Origin: Hansfordia pulvinata
Taxonomy: Eukaryota > Ascomycota > Sordariomycetes > Xylariales
Length of the DNA: 64,000 nucleotides
Direction: 5' to 3'
Assembly: GCA_006538405.1 (NCBI GenBank)
Contig: BJKQ01000011.1
Location: 431,001 to 495,000 of the forward strand
This document shows positions 24,527-36,400 of this stretch, piece by piece. How positions within the stretch are numbered: the first letter of the stretch is position 1; each line of letters opens with the position of its first letter. The notes beneath the pieces were generated by a model. That model did not search any database and was not told where the DNA came from. It was given only the letters and a program-made list of their open reading frames with translations. A program made the position numbers and the translations under genes.

Positions 24527-26326
24527 GGCTGTACAGGGAGACTGGCAGGTACCCAGATATTATGCGGCTCTCAGTATTGGCAGTTCTTCTGATTCGATTC
24601 TCGTCGAGGGAAGAGGCTGGTATCGTCTGCAAAGGTCAGCAGCCATGCAACCCTCCCACAGTCGAACCCACGAGGGGTAACAGCGGCTCGGGGTCTCCTC
24701 TATCGTCTGCCCCAGTCAACCCCAGCGGGTGGGGGCACAGTGGGCGAGCGCGAGCAGGGGTCGTGGATCCTGTGGCTTTGGCCTCACATTGGCTTGCCAG
24801 GCATGGCTGGATGGGCTTCCGGAGGCCGACAAGAAACGTTCCCAAATCACTTGCGACGTTTGAGGGCCATTATAATTACAAGGTGGCTACCTTACACGCA
24901 AGCATGGTATATTGTGAGTGGGCCGGCTATGCTCTGGCTCGGGTACGATTATGCGCAAGTCAAGTTTTTGATACGGATCGGACCACTCGCCGACTTCCAA
25001 GTCTGTAACCTGCCCGTGCCTAAGGAGAGATCCAATGCCCTGTGTAGTAGGTAGGTTAGGTACATATTTGGATGGGCCACGGCTCTGAAGGGCTGAGTAG
25101 TACGAGTACATGTGGATGTGCCCGTACATGAAGTCCATTCGGCCAGATTGAACCACTACATAGTGGACTAGTATTATATGCGCCCAGCATCACTCAAAGA
25201 GCTCTGTTCCAGAGTGAGACACTAGTTGTAGGTTCGAGTAGATTCCGTGGCTAGCCCTCTTCTTTCTCTAGAGGAACTGCGCGGCTTACCTGGGCATAAT
25301 ACTTGTTGACTCTGTTGAAAAGAGAGGCACCATACTGATATCGTACGTAGTGCGGTCTGCTCCGTACAAGCAGTCTACACGGAGGAATAGGTAAGGCACC
25401 CAAGGTGATCAGCAGTGCAACCACGAGCACCACACTGACAGAGAGATGGACCAATCTTGGTCGCCTCCACGCCCGACGGCACCTGACAGGTAAGACGACA
25501 GTGGTCAGTGAGGCCTGAGCAGCCAAGAGGGCATCTGCAGCTGTACACCCACCGGACGCCATGGCGGTATGGCTGTTTGGCTGTGAAGGGACTGCAGGCG
25601 TTCTAGAACGCGTGGGTCCAACGGACGATGCTGCATCGGCAACAATGTGGCATACATGAGGTATACTCCCATCTCCGTACGGACACTCGCACGACCTATG
25701 TCCAGTGGATGGTAGTGCAATCTCGCTGCCCTTGTTCCCTTCCAGTGTCGTTACATGTAGGTAAAGTACCGTACCTACTCCATAGGTTAGGTTAGCAGCG
25801 GATCGGCGGCGGAGCTTCTGCAGCTCTCAGCTGCGCACGCGTGGAACCGTGAACCGCCGCCCGCCCCCCCTGTGCGCCTTCCTCCCCAGCAGCTGCCGCG
25901 TCGCTCCTGCCTCGATCGCCAGATGCGATCCTCTCGGCCGTCTTCCACTGCACAGACTTGTGCGAGCCTCCGGCGACCATCGCAACCCACCACGTGCACC
26001 ATGGCGACTGCGTCCCGCGACACACAGCTCAGCCGCCCTGCACGCCTCGGACGCCCCCCGGCCGACTATAGAGCGAGTCCCGCCCCTCAGCCTCAGGTCG
26101 CCCACCCTCTCCGCCAGCCGAGCACAAGCTCGAACTCGAGCTCGAGCACTGCCCTCCCGCCCTCGGCTTCCGTGCCCTCAGGTTCCGCCGGCGTATACAA
26201 AGCCGCCCATGCCGCCTCCCGCGAGCAGCCCCGAGACCCCGACCTACAGACACAACCGCGGACGCGCGCCATTGCCTCCCCACCGCGACGCGCTTCGGCC
26301 TCGGCTCCGGCCTGCGCCCCGTCGCC
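24527..26326. other. Divergent intergenic region
   Basis: Promoter region between the metallo-hydrolase (-) and the ankyrin-CorA gene (+). A TACGAGTA octamer lies at 25101-25108 and GTACCTA-type motifs at about 25050 and 25750-25795. A plus-strand frame with its own ATG at 26001 runs to 26384 in another phase. It is C-rich and could be leader sequence or a misplaced N-terminus. Confidence 0.45.
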
Positions 26327-29300
26327 ATGGCCAGCCAAGCCAGTGTCGCCAGCAGCCAGCCCGACCAGCGTCATCTGCGCCTGATTGCCGCCGCCGCCCA
26401 GGCCAACGAGTCGCGCCTGCGTGACATCCTCGCCGAAGACCCCCCGTGGTCTTCCGCCACCGACAATGACGCCCTGCGCCAGGCCCTCCAGAAGGTCGCC
26501 ACCCGCGGCAAGCTGTCCACCGTCCGCCTGCTGCTGCACCACGGCGCCGACGTCAATGCCAGGAAGGACCGCGACGTCGCGCCCCTCTTCAAGGCCTGCG
26601 AGGGTGGCCATGTCGCCGTCGTCGGCGAGCTGCTCCAGCACGGCGCCGATCCCAACTGGACCAACCGCCTCGACCAGACCGCCCTCTTCGCCGCGTGCAT
26701 CAAGGGCCACGATACCATCGCCCAGATGCTGCTGGACAAGGGTGCTAATATCGAGGCCACCGACAAGGAGGGCCGCACCCCGCTACTCTACCTCGCCTCG
26801 GAGAAGCTGGCAAGGCCAAGATGGACCGTCAACACCGTCCGCCTCCTGCTGCGCAGTGGCGCGAACACCGAGGCTCGAGACCAGCTTGCGCGCACATCTC
26901 TGCTGTGGGCAGCCACCAATGGCAACGTCGAGCTGTCGCGTGCCTTGCTCGACATGGGCGCGCACATCTCGGCCACCAACCAGCGCGGCCGTACCGCGCT
27001 GCACCTCGCTGCCGAGAGCAGCCAAAAGGACAAGCGAGAGCATATGGTCAGACTGCTTCTCGAGAGGGGGGCCGATCCCCGCGCTGTCAGCGATGGTGGC
27101 TGGACGCCCTTGCACAACGCCGTCCAGACTGGCCACCTGCCCGTCGCCTCGCTGTTGCTCGAGGCCAATGTCGACGTCAACTGTGAACTGAGCAACGGCA
27201 TGACGCCCCTGCACTGGGCGGCTTTCAACGGCTTTGAGGCGATCGTGCGGCTGCTGCTGAAGAGGAAAGACCTAAACCTAACCATCAAGGACAGCTTCGG
27301 ACGCACCGCAATGCTTTGCGCGGCCGAGAAGAATCATACCGAGATTGTTCAGCTGCTTTGCCCGTCTCGCAACCCGGATCGCCTCTCGCCCGATGCCGAG
27401 AAGGCCTGCCGAGCTTTTAATGCCACCATCGTGGATTTCGGAGAGTTTGAGAAGCAAAGGCTTGTATCGTCACCTTCTGTATACGACTTGCTCTACGGGT
27501 GGGACGAGCAGTTTGACAAGCCCAAAATCTCTACTTTGACCAAGAACATCAAGTACAAACCAGACTTCCGGTGGATTCATCTACCCGCGAATAATGTGAG
27601 ACATGATTCCCCAACATTGCCATTTGATGACCAGCTTAGCTCACAACATTGTCATAGATTGCCTGGGTCAAGGTACAGCCCATCCGCCTTGTGTCTCCGT
27701 TAACAGCAGGCTGACTTTTCGCGCAGACGCTCATCGCCAAGTCTTTCGTAGAAGCCGGCCACCGTGACACTGAGTCCTACAATGCTATTGAACAGTCTTT
27801 CGAGCAGGAGCATCGCGGCAAATACACCCACGCACACTTCATGAGGACGCACTGCAAGCCCATCTTGACGAAGCCTAAGCATTCACATGGCGACAGGCCA
27901 TTGTCCCCTCTCTCTGAGGAGAAGTCCCCGCAGCTTCACATGCCAGGCCAGTTCTCCACTGACGGAACTTCATCTCCAACACCAAAAAGGCCAAACGGTG
28001 GCACCAGTGATGAGGGGACGCCAAAGTCCGACAGTAAAAAGAAGAGCAAGTCCGACCAGATGGCCGAAAGACACCCGAAAAAATCAAAGAGAGCCAAGGG
28101 TCCACCCGGCAACCCGCCCTCGAGGCAGAACAGTAACTCGGCCCCCCGAGTATCAAGCTGGGCGGACCGCAGGCTTGGGAATCTGCCAAACAGGCCACTC
28201 TATACGGCAAGATGGTGCTATTCGTAAGGATTCGGCCCCGGCCATGAGATGTGATTGCCTGAAACTGACAGGAGATCGTGTAGATGCCATTCTTGCACTA
28301 CGAGACAGACAAACGACGACGGGAGATGAGCCAAGCCATCAAGGACGCGAACAGCGGGCGACATCTCCCAGAAAATTCATCGAAAGATTCCGTTCTCATA
28401 CACGCGTATCTCGAAGACCCACCGCGTCTGCATCCGCGTCGGACGCTTGATCAGTTTTACTACCATGGCATCGACACATCGGTCAGAGACACTGATCAGG
28501 TTGTCTATCGGTACTGCGAGCGCAATAACGTAGAACGAAAGGTTTTCATGGTGGACCAGCTATGGCTCTGGATCATTGGCAAAGGTAATGTTGTCTCAGT
28601 ACTTCGTGCGATCCTCGCATAATACTCACCTCCACAGACCTCATCATTACTTGCTTCCCCCAGCGCTGGGATCAACCAAAGCGCGACCCCTTGAATGTTC
28701 TCGACGCAATCATTGAGGAGACGAACGCCAAAACCCAGTCCCAACCGATGTACACTGTTTATGAGCTGGCCATGCTCATCACCAGCCGGTGCTCTGGCAT
28801 CTTCAATCGTCATCGCATGCACGATCAGAACTACCAATTTCTAGACATGTTTGAAAACTCGATCGGTTTGATAACGGACCGCGAGAGCAGACTCTTCGAT
28901 CGCTTCAACAAAGCGAGCGCCCTTTCTTCGCAGTGGTTGTCTCGCCACCGCAAGCGTGGAAGGACAAAAGACAAAAGCCTGGCTGGGGTACGTATTCCCG
29001 CGCGACCTCGACAAGGCTGCAAGCCAAGCATATTTTGTGTTGTGTCGGTGACGTTGCTAACTTGTCATCAGTTTCCCGACTCACTACTTGACGTCTCCGA
29101 CGACACCTCGTGCCTCGCTGAGATCAAAGACGTCCGCGACGAGCTATCGATCATCAGGACGATATTGGAGTCGCAGCTCATGACACTGTCAACTTTTGAA
29201 GCCTACATCATCGAAACCTTGCGCAGCGACGAAAGCAAGACGGTTGAGCGGGGCAGCAGCAATCTCAGCACGGCAAGCCTGGGCAGCACGCTCAGTGGCA

Positions 29301-30361
29301 GCACAGCGGGGGGGAGTGGCGGACGGCGCAGCAATACAGATGTGTTCGTCTCCGAGATCCGGAGGCGAGCGCGGTGGCAGAACCACGAGATCCAGATGCG
29401 ACTAAAGGACGTCGAGCGCATGGACTTACACGCGAAGAACCTGTACGTGAGCTTGACGGACTTGTTGGACCTGAAGCAGAAGCACTCCAACGCTCTGGAA
29501 GCACGCCTTGCTGGTGATCAGGCCGTCATCGCTGCCAAGCAGGGGCAGACCATCATGGTCTTCACCATTGTGACCATTCTGTTCCTGCCCATGTCATTCA
29601 TCGCCGCCTTCTTCGCCATCAACTTCAAGGAGTGGGAAGATGACGGTGGCCTCACCGTGCCCTTTGTTGCAAAGTACACGTTCGGCATTGGCCTGGGCAT
29701 CTCCACCCTCCTGGTGGCTATGGCATTCGCCGTCGCCGATCTGTCCCACCTAACGAAAAACGTCGGGCGCGCCTTCGACCAGTTGTGGCACCAAGGCACG
29801 GCGAAGCCGGGCCGGAGAAGACACGTGGCAACCCACCAGGACGCTGGGATTGGGGCCAGCGACTCGGACTCGGAGGACGACTTTGAGAAGAAGATGAAGA
29901 AGCGGATGATGGAGTCGGTGCCGTCGCAGGCCCGTTCCTCGCTGCACGATACCGCTCCGCCTTACCTTCGGCGCAAGGTCGGCCGGGCGGCGTGGCAGGG
30001 CGAGGGCGACGACGACGACGGCGATGATGAGGCCTTCACGACCAGCTCCCGCATGGGCGGCGGTCCGAGCCCGAGCCAGGACCGCAGGCAGCGCGTCACC
30101 CAGCACCAGCAGCGTGGCAGCGAGGCCTCGAACGGGAGGCTGTCTCCGCCGCCCTCTGCGCCTCGCCGCCCGCGAGGCGTCAGCTTCAACTCGGGCAGCA
30201 ACGGCGGGGCCGGGGTCCCAGGAGGAGGAGGAGGAGGAGGAGGGGGTCCGTGGTTTAGGGCCAGCTTCGACCGTCCCTGGGCCCGCGAGGCGGTGCGCGA
30301 CAGCGACGACCTCGAGAAGGGCGGCAGGAACGATGAGGCGATATCCAAGATGGACCTGTAG
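26327..30361 (+). CDS. Ankyrin-repeat protein with C-terminal CorA-like membrane domain
   Basis: Inferred exons are 26327-27595, 27658-27672 (15 bases), 27727-28223, 28284-28584, 28638-28987 and 29072-30361, about 1240 residues. At least eight ankyrin repeats fill the first 350 residues (for example GWTPLHNAVQTGHLPVASLL). The middle carries the fungal signatures FRWIHLPANN|IAWVK and PFLHYETDKRRREM. The end has two membrane helices (TIMVFTIVTILFLPMSFIAA and YTFGIGLGISTLLVAMAF), an arrangement shared with CorA-type Mg2+ channels. No GMN motif is visible, so ion transport is an inference. A charged, Gly-rich cytosolic tail follows. The frame breaks in a C6 run at 28142-28147, where one more C would join the two conserved parts. 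The gene converges on the RBR ligase. Confidence 0.88.
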
Positions 30362-31300
30362 ATCTTGAACGTGTACATGACTGGCCTTTTCACGTTGTAT
30401 TCTATCACGAAGGACTGTTATATAAACGACCCGCGGCAAAGTGAGTGCTCCCAAGGCAGGCGTCTTCGCCGAGTCACCCGTTGGATTTCCTGAACTGGCA
30501 CTCCGTCCCCCTCATCCGCCCTCCCTCATCTTGCCTACAGGGTCGGCCCTCAGCTAAAATCCGATAAAGTGGCGGCGAGTTACCGCGGTTATTCAACGTG
30601 CTGTGTGTAGTTTCAAGGCATTCCAGAGTTTTGCACATCTGCATCTAATAGACTGCGCGCGCATATCGGTCCAACGTAGGACTATAAACTAAAGGAACCA
30701 AGAGACCGCAAATCGGTGGCAGAGAGCTTGGGAACCACACCACAGGCTCCTTACATTACCTGTACGATAACAAAGCCAGATGTACAATGCATGGTATTCG
30801 ATAAATCGCAACTGCGCGAGCACAGTAGTGCTCGCTGCTGCTCTTCTCTACGGGATGGAATATGCCCTTTCCATCCGAAGACGACTCTAGCCTGCGAAGA
30901 GGGAGAAAAACAACAGGGAGAGGGTATCTGGAGGAGATAGAATGCAGAAAGACAAACAGGAAATAGGGAGAAAACCTTCTGTGCAAACAGGCTTCGCGGT
31001 GTCGCAAATGCATAGATGATAGCGAGGAGCTGATGCAGCGAAAGCAAAATGAAATACAAGATCGTGCGCCGTTGCGATGATGCGTCGTCAGCCGCCAACT
31101 CCCTGCCGTGTCCCCCTTCGATATTGTATGTACATCGTGACGGTTCCAGAAGTATACAAATGAAAACGACGAGAGTCGTAACGTTCAGCCTGAGTCGCCC
31201 CACCTGACTTAACATGGCAAAGTAGAATGTTCAGAAACAAACGACAGATTCTGAGCCCCGATTAAAGGGTATCTTGGGGCAGGAACCAACACAAATCGCC
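30362..31300. other. Convergent intergenic region
   Basis: Between the 3' ends of the ankyrin-CorA gene (+) and the RBR ligase gene (-). It should hold both 3' untranslated regions. No gene or notable repeat is seen. Confidence 0.6.
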
Positions 31301-33424
31301 TCACTCCAGCACCGTCTTGAGTCCCTCGTCAGACAGCTCGAGCTCCTGAGGCCACTCGGGCGGAGACAGAGGCGTCAAACCCTGCTTCCGCTCGGTCTCC
31401 AACTCCTTGCACATGATCTTCATACAAAGCTCCCATCGTTGCTCCAATTTTCCCCTTCGCGCATTGAAAACAGAGGTGAGAGTGTCTTCCTCGTCGGTGA
31501 AGTCGGATTCGAGACTCTCAATTTCCTTGTCGTGCTTCTTCTTCAACTTAGACATTTCTGCCTCTTGTCTCTCCATCAGGTCCTCCAGGGCCTTCGATTG
31601 GCGATCTCGCATGACATTGATCTTGGACTGGTGCAACTGACGCATATTCTTCTCGACGTTGTACTGTTGGCCCAATTCTCGAAGATCACGCTCGGTGACC
31701 ACTCGCGACGGCATCCCGGAATTGGGGTTCTGGCCAAGGCCGTCGCAATAGGCTTCCATGTGCTTGAGCCGGATCCGCACATTCTTCTCGCTCTGTTCGA
31801 GACCTGTTCGCAACTCCATCTCGGCGGCGACTTGACGGTCTTCTAGGTTGACAGAAGTCTTCTCGTGCCTCTCCTTGACCTTGTCTATCGTGTTGCTCTG
31901 TTTCTCGACGAGGGCTAGCTTCTGCTGGGCATGGCGCGTCCACATCAACCACCTGCTTTTCCGTTCAAATGTGAGGAATCGTTCCATTTCGTCGATCTGT
32001 GTGTCCCGGAGCATCCTTAGCTCTTCGCACTGCGCTGAGCGATTTTCGGCCTCGCGTTTCGCGGTCGAGATCTTGGCGGCATCCTCCTTTTGCGCAGCTT
32101 CTTCTGCCTCACGAGCGGCAGCCCGCGCCTCCGCTTCCAACCTGCGTCGCTCCATCTCCTCTTCGCCGTTGCAGGAGTTGGGACAACCAGCTTCTGGATT
32201 CCATATCGCAGCGCAAATAGAACAGAACTGTGCTTTGCACTGGCAGGTGACGTGCGCACAGCCCTCTGAGAGCTCGACCAGGGTTTTGCACTGGTAGCAT
32301 CTCTTCCGGCCGTTCTTCGCATCCCCCCTACTAGCCGTGTCATACTCAACGTCGGTGGGACAGTCCTCGCCTAGAGAGTGAGCTCCTCGCTTGCAAGTAG
32401 CGCATACTTTCGTCTGACATTTGCGACACACAGCCTCAAATGGACGTTTCGGGTCGATCTTGGACCTCGGGGGAATAAACTCCTCGCAGCTCGTGTTTGA
32501 GCAGAAGATGCGGTCCTCGTTGGGCGTGCTAAATTGCAGCACAGATTTCAGAAATTTGGCTTGATGTTCTCGGGAGAGCACCGACTTGACGGTCGAGCTG
32601 GGAATCGGCTGGGTGCAGCACCGGGGCGGCATTCTGGCCTCGTTACTCAGAGCCTGGGTGATCATGATCCGCAAGCATTTGGAATCGTAGCTGTGGCCGC
32701 AACGAAGCTTGATCAACTGCTCCCCAGGCTTAGGGTCTTCTCGACACGACGTGCAACAGCTGGAAATGCTAGTTAGTGACATGTCCGGGAGTGCATGATC
32801 GCGGCCAACCAACATGAAGGTCATTTCCGGCGACGGCGTGGACTTCCGCTTGCGCCTGATCCTGGACAATCCGTTCTTGAGGCTGACGTAGCTCTTCCTC
32901 GTGCTGACGCTGAAGATACTTTGGGCATGGTCGTCCGGGGACCCGGGTGGTGGGCTCGAAAGAAATGCGGGCTGGCCCGGCTTGGACTTGGACTGAGCGA
33001 GATATATCTCATACTGGGAGAAAGAAAGTGTTCTCGATCGCTTCCTGGTGATCAGCGAGGGCGCTGCTTCGTCGGCGTCGTCGTGGGACGAATGCGATGT
33101 CAACGTGGTGCTCGCGGAGGCGTGCGAGGCTGAGGAGGCCGTCCTGGCATGGCTGGTGTCGAGAGTGATGCTCGACTCGGCACCCGAGGTATGCCTCTTG
33201 TCAGCTGCAGAAAGCGCAGCGGTGGATGGTGGTCGAGACACGGGGACGCCCAGGTTGATTGCGCGATTGATGAGGGAGTCGATGTAGTTGCCGAAGCTGT
33301 CGGCCGGGATGCGCAGGACCTGATCGTGGTACTCGACATCTCTGAGTTCGGGCAGGGCGTCTCCAGCCAGGTCGAGAGCCAGGCCCGGGGGTGGCGCCGG
33401 CGTGGGCCGAGAGACGTCGGCCAT
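31301..33424 (-). CDS. RBR-type E3 ubiquitin ligase
   Basis: 707 residues from the ATG at 33424. The frame stays open upstream to a TTG at 33475, but MADVSRP is the first Met. RING1 spans about residues 224-270 (CCTSC...CGHSYDSKC...CC). The in-between ring spans about 308-355 (FCSNTSC...CRKCQTKVCATC...C). RING2 spans about 376-418 (RCYQCKTLVELSEGCAHVTC...CSIC). The cysteine in EGCAHVTC (about residue 389) is at the catalytic position where RBR enzymes accept ubiquitin from the E2. The N-terminal 220 residues are Ser-rich and probably disordered. The C-terminal 270 residues form a long Glu/Lys/Arg-rich coiled coil. The substrate is unknown. Confidence 0.92.
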   Translation of the reverse strand: MADVSRPTPAPPPGLALDLAGDALPELRDVEYHDQVLRIPADSFGNYIDSLINRAINLGVPVSRPPSTAALSAADKRHTSGAESSITLDTSHARTASSASHASASTTLTSHSSHDDADEAAPSLITRKRSRTLSFSQYEIYLAQSKSKPGQPAFLSSPPPGSPDDHAQSIFSVSTRKSYVSLKNGLSRIRRKRKSTPSPEMTFMLVGRDHALPDMSLTSISSCCTSCREDPKPGEQLIKLRCGHSYDSKCLRIMITQALSNEARMPPRCCTQPIPSSTVKSVLSREHQAKFLKSVLQFSTPNEDRIFCSNTSCEEFIPPRSKIDPKRPFEAVCRKCQTKVCATCKRGAHSLGEDCPTDVEYDTASRGDAKNGRKRCYQCKTLVELSEGCAHVTCQCKAQFCSICAAIWNPEAGCPNSCNGEEEMERRRLEAEARAAAREAEEAAQKEDAAKISTAKREAENRSAQCEELRMLRDTQIDEMERFLTFERKSRWLMWTRHAQQKLALVEKQSNTIDKVKERHEKTSVNLEDRQVAAEMELRTGLEQSEKNVRIRLKHMEAYCDGLGQNPNSGMPSRVVTERDLRELGQQYNVEKNMRQLHQSKINVMRDRQSKALEDLMERQEAEMSKLKKKHDKEIESLESDFTDEEDTLTSVFNARRGKLEQRWELCMKIMCKELETERKQGLTPLSPPEWPQELELSDEGLKTVLE

Positions 33425-36400
33425 CACGGGTGGGTTGAGGTGGGCGCAAACAGCAGTCGTAAGGACGAGGACCAAACCGAGAGCCAGGAGCCTGGGCTAA
33501 AAGGCTATTAGAAGGGCTAAAGGCGAGGGTTCGGTCGGATGGGCCCGGGCATGGTCCGCTTGACGTAGACGTGGTGCTCGTACTGGCCCAGGTAGCAGCG
33601 GGGCGTCTGGCGGCGAATTGGGCTTCCTGCATCCAGAAAAACCAAGTGGTGGATGGGCCAAACGAATACTCGACTGGTACTAGCTGTGCTGCTAGACCGG
33701 CACAGCGGGTGCAAGACGTCGCAGGCGCCAAATGGAGGGTCTGACGTGGTTGGACGGATTGTGGGGGGCGCTTCCCAGGAAGAACGGGGGCTAATGTTAA
33801 TTGCGCCAAGTCGCGGCTTGTCTTGGGCTTCCTGGGCCCTCTTCTCTGCAATTGGGAAGCAGGGAGATGGCGGAGGATGGACCCCAAGATGCTGGGCTAC
33901 CACTGCCTCGGCGCACCGGGTGTCTCCGCTGGGCTACTCTCCCGTCAAGCCGTCAAGGCCAAGAATGCCCCCCGTCTGCCGATGGCCGGGGATGTCTGGG
34001 TAAGACAGGGGCCAGGTCAAGGGAGAGTAGTCGATCGCGCGCGCAGAGACACGGCGAAGCCAGGGAAGAGCGGAACAGTGCCGGCCAGTTTGCAGGGCTT
34101 GCTAGAGGCGCCACCAACTGGAAAGGGTTCGTATAGTATTGCGCACAAATCTCAGCGCACCTTGAGTAAGTCGGACGAAAGCACGGCGCAATACTCGGAC
34201 TGCCTGGACGGGGGACAACGTATCGCGCGCGACGAAGACTTCGAGAATGGCCAGGAGCGTGTGCCCCTTTCGCACGCCGTGTTATGGTTAGGTGGCACGG
34301 GTGGGTAGGCTGATGGTCTGCACGATCGGGTGATAAGAAAGATGGGCCGGGCGCTGGCGAGGCGCTCGAGGCGCTCGGGGCGGGTCCAACCGCAGAAGCA
34401 GCGGGATTGATGAACAAGTTGAGTACGGAATACTCCGTTCCCTTTCATCTGCGTCGAGGGTTTCGTCGAGGGTTGGGAGATAGATATAGTCTGGACAGCC
34501 GTATGTTTTCCTACAAAGCTATGTGAGCGCATCAACAATGGTGCTTGTGCTGACAGCTATAATGCAAACGAGACAAGAACGACTAAAATGATCATGCGAG
34601 TGATGGAAATGCGGCAATCGGTGGCTGACAGACTCAAGGTTTCACCACCAGGGGCAGGGGATTGGTGGGCGGCTGCAGGAATGATGATTCTCAATGCTCG
34701 CGGCTCGAAACGTGCTGTCTGATGGTCCCCGCATGCGATAACTTGTACGAATGAGTGAGTGTTGATCAGTCGGAACGTCGTGAAGGCTGCATTGCCCGGG
34801 GTGAGAAAAGAACTGAACTCAAGCAACCCTGGATGCCAGGTTTGGGAAGCGTGGCTTGGCAGGGATGGGCAGGGGCCTGCGTTCCGTCCGGCTCGAATAG
34901 TCGATGTGCGAGTGAGGTCGGGTCAGTTACAAGGTTGAAAGTCAGGCCGTTTGCGACAGGCGTTTGCCAGCGGTGATGGCGGAGGGACGAGCAGGCTTAC
35001 GCAAAGTGGCGGGGAGAGGAGAAATGAGGCCATCCGAATCTGGTGCCCGACTCGATGGATACGAGTACCTAACCTACCACCTACATGTACCAGGTATCTA
35101 AGGTGTACATACGAGTATGACGACCCCGAGCACCTGCCACGAGGAGGGCTTGCGACTGCCCGCACTGCTCTTTCCTCTTTCCTTGAGTCTGGCTGCTTGG
35201 TCTTGAACTTGATATTCAACTGACGAGGCATGAGAGGCAGGCGCGCGCCGCCAGGGGGCCAACGCGCCTGCCGTCGATGGGTTTCGCTTGCGGCGCACCT
35301 TCCCTGCTGGTGCGCGCAATCCCTGGAGAAGCTGAATGCTTCCAAGTACTCCCTACAATGCATGCCCGCCTGCGGCGGTCAGTCCGGTACTCCGATGCCT
35401 CCCTGTGGTCCCGGGAGCCACGGTGTACTCATCAGTGGGCAGAGAGCGCATTCATGAGGATTCGAGGGTAAATGAGTACTTGCTAAAACCGGTACTTTTT
35501 CTGCAGGGATAGCATTAGCCGCGGCAGTCGCGCTTGACCAATCACGCCGAGCCATCCCTTGGCCTCGTACCCGTATTCAGACCCGGCCATCCCTTCTCCG
35601 AGTACTCGTTGAAAGTAGTCCAACTGGACTGTCCAACATTCATCAATGTGGATGAATTCACTCCATGCGAGCTTATTAGGTAGGTACTCGTATCTCACCA
35701 GGTACTTGTACGTGTGCAATCAAAATAAATATTGAAGCCGCTTGTCAGATTCTCAAAGCAGTCAAAACTGGTCGTGAGGTTGTAAGCCATCTCTCCCCAA
35801 GGTACGTAGTCAGTGTATTCGGTTGACGTCGTGGAGCGAAGTCTAACTTACATAGTCCGAGTAATAAACTCGGGTTTGAAGCGTTCGTGACAGCGAGCGC
35901 CCACTTGCGGGATCTCAGCGCCCTCGATGAGTAGCAGAGCCCCCCGAATCCACTGTTCACGGGCCCCATCGTGCGCAGCGGTTCTCATGGTGGCGATGCT
36001 CTCCAGGTCACCTGCCCGCTTGCTCGTCACCTGCTGATCGGCTAGACGCCGACACGCTGGCTCGTCTCGTCGACGTGGGTGGCGAAAAGTCTCGGCTGGG
36101 CCGCTCGATTGGGTGGGCGGCAGAGCACTAACACGAGCCTAGCGCACAGCCGAGAACGGGGACAATCGACTTTGACTGGTGAGGATGAGAGGATTCCTCC
36201 ACAATGGTCATGGCGACCAAACGCGGTTGGGTAGGCAGGTCGGCGGCTTCAGCACCTCAGGCACCAGTGGCAAATGACCCTCCGACACCGTCCAATGACA
36301 GCCTGGGAACGCTGACGAGGTGCCGAAAACTGGTCCTATGGGCACCCGTAATGGACAGACGAAGGTATCGCGGTGAGCTAGCCCGGGCCCTTTTCGCCCC

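Noticed and set aside
26001..26384. Alternative N-terminus (ATG 26001) for the ankyrin-CorA protein
   Set aside because: It is out of frame with the ankyrin region and low in complexity. The ATG at 26327 fits the first repeat better. A missing C could still connect the two, so it is noted only as a possibility.
28134..28160. A tiny intron to explain the frame change in the ankyrin-CorA gene
   Set aside because: The only GT...AG pair in reach would make an intron of about 25 bases, too short for fungal splicing. A missing C in the C6 run is simpler.
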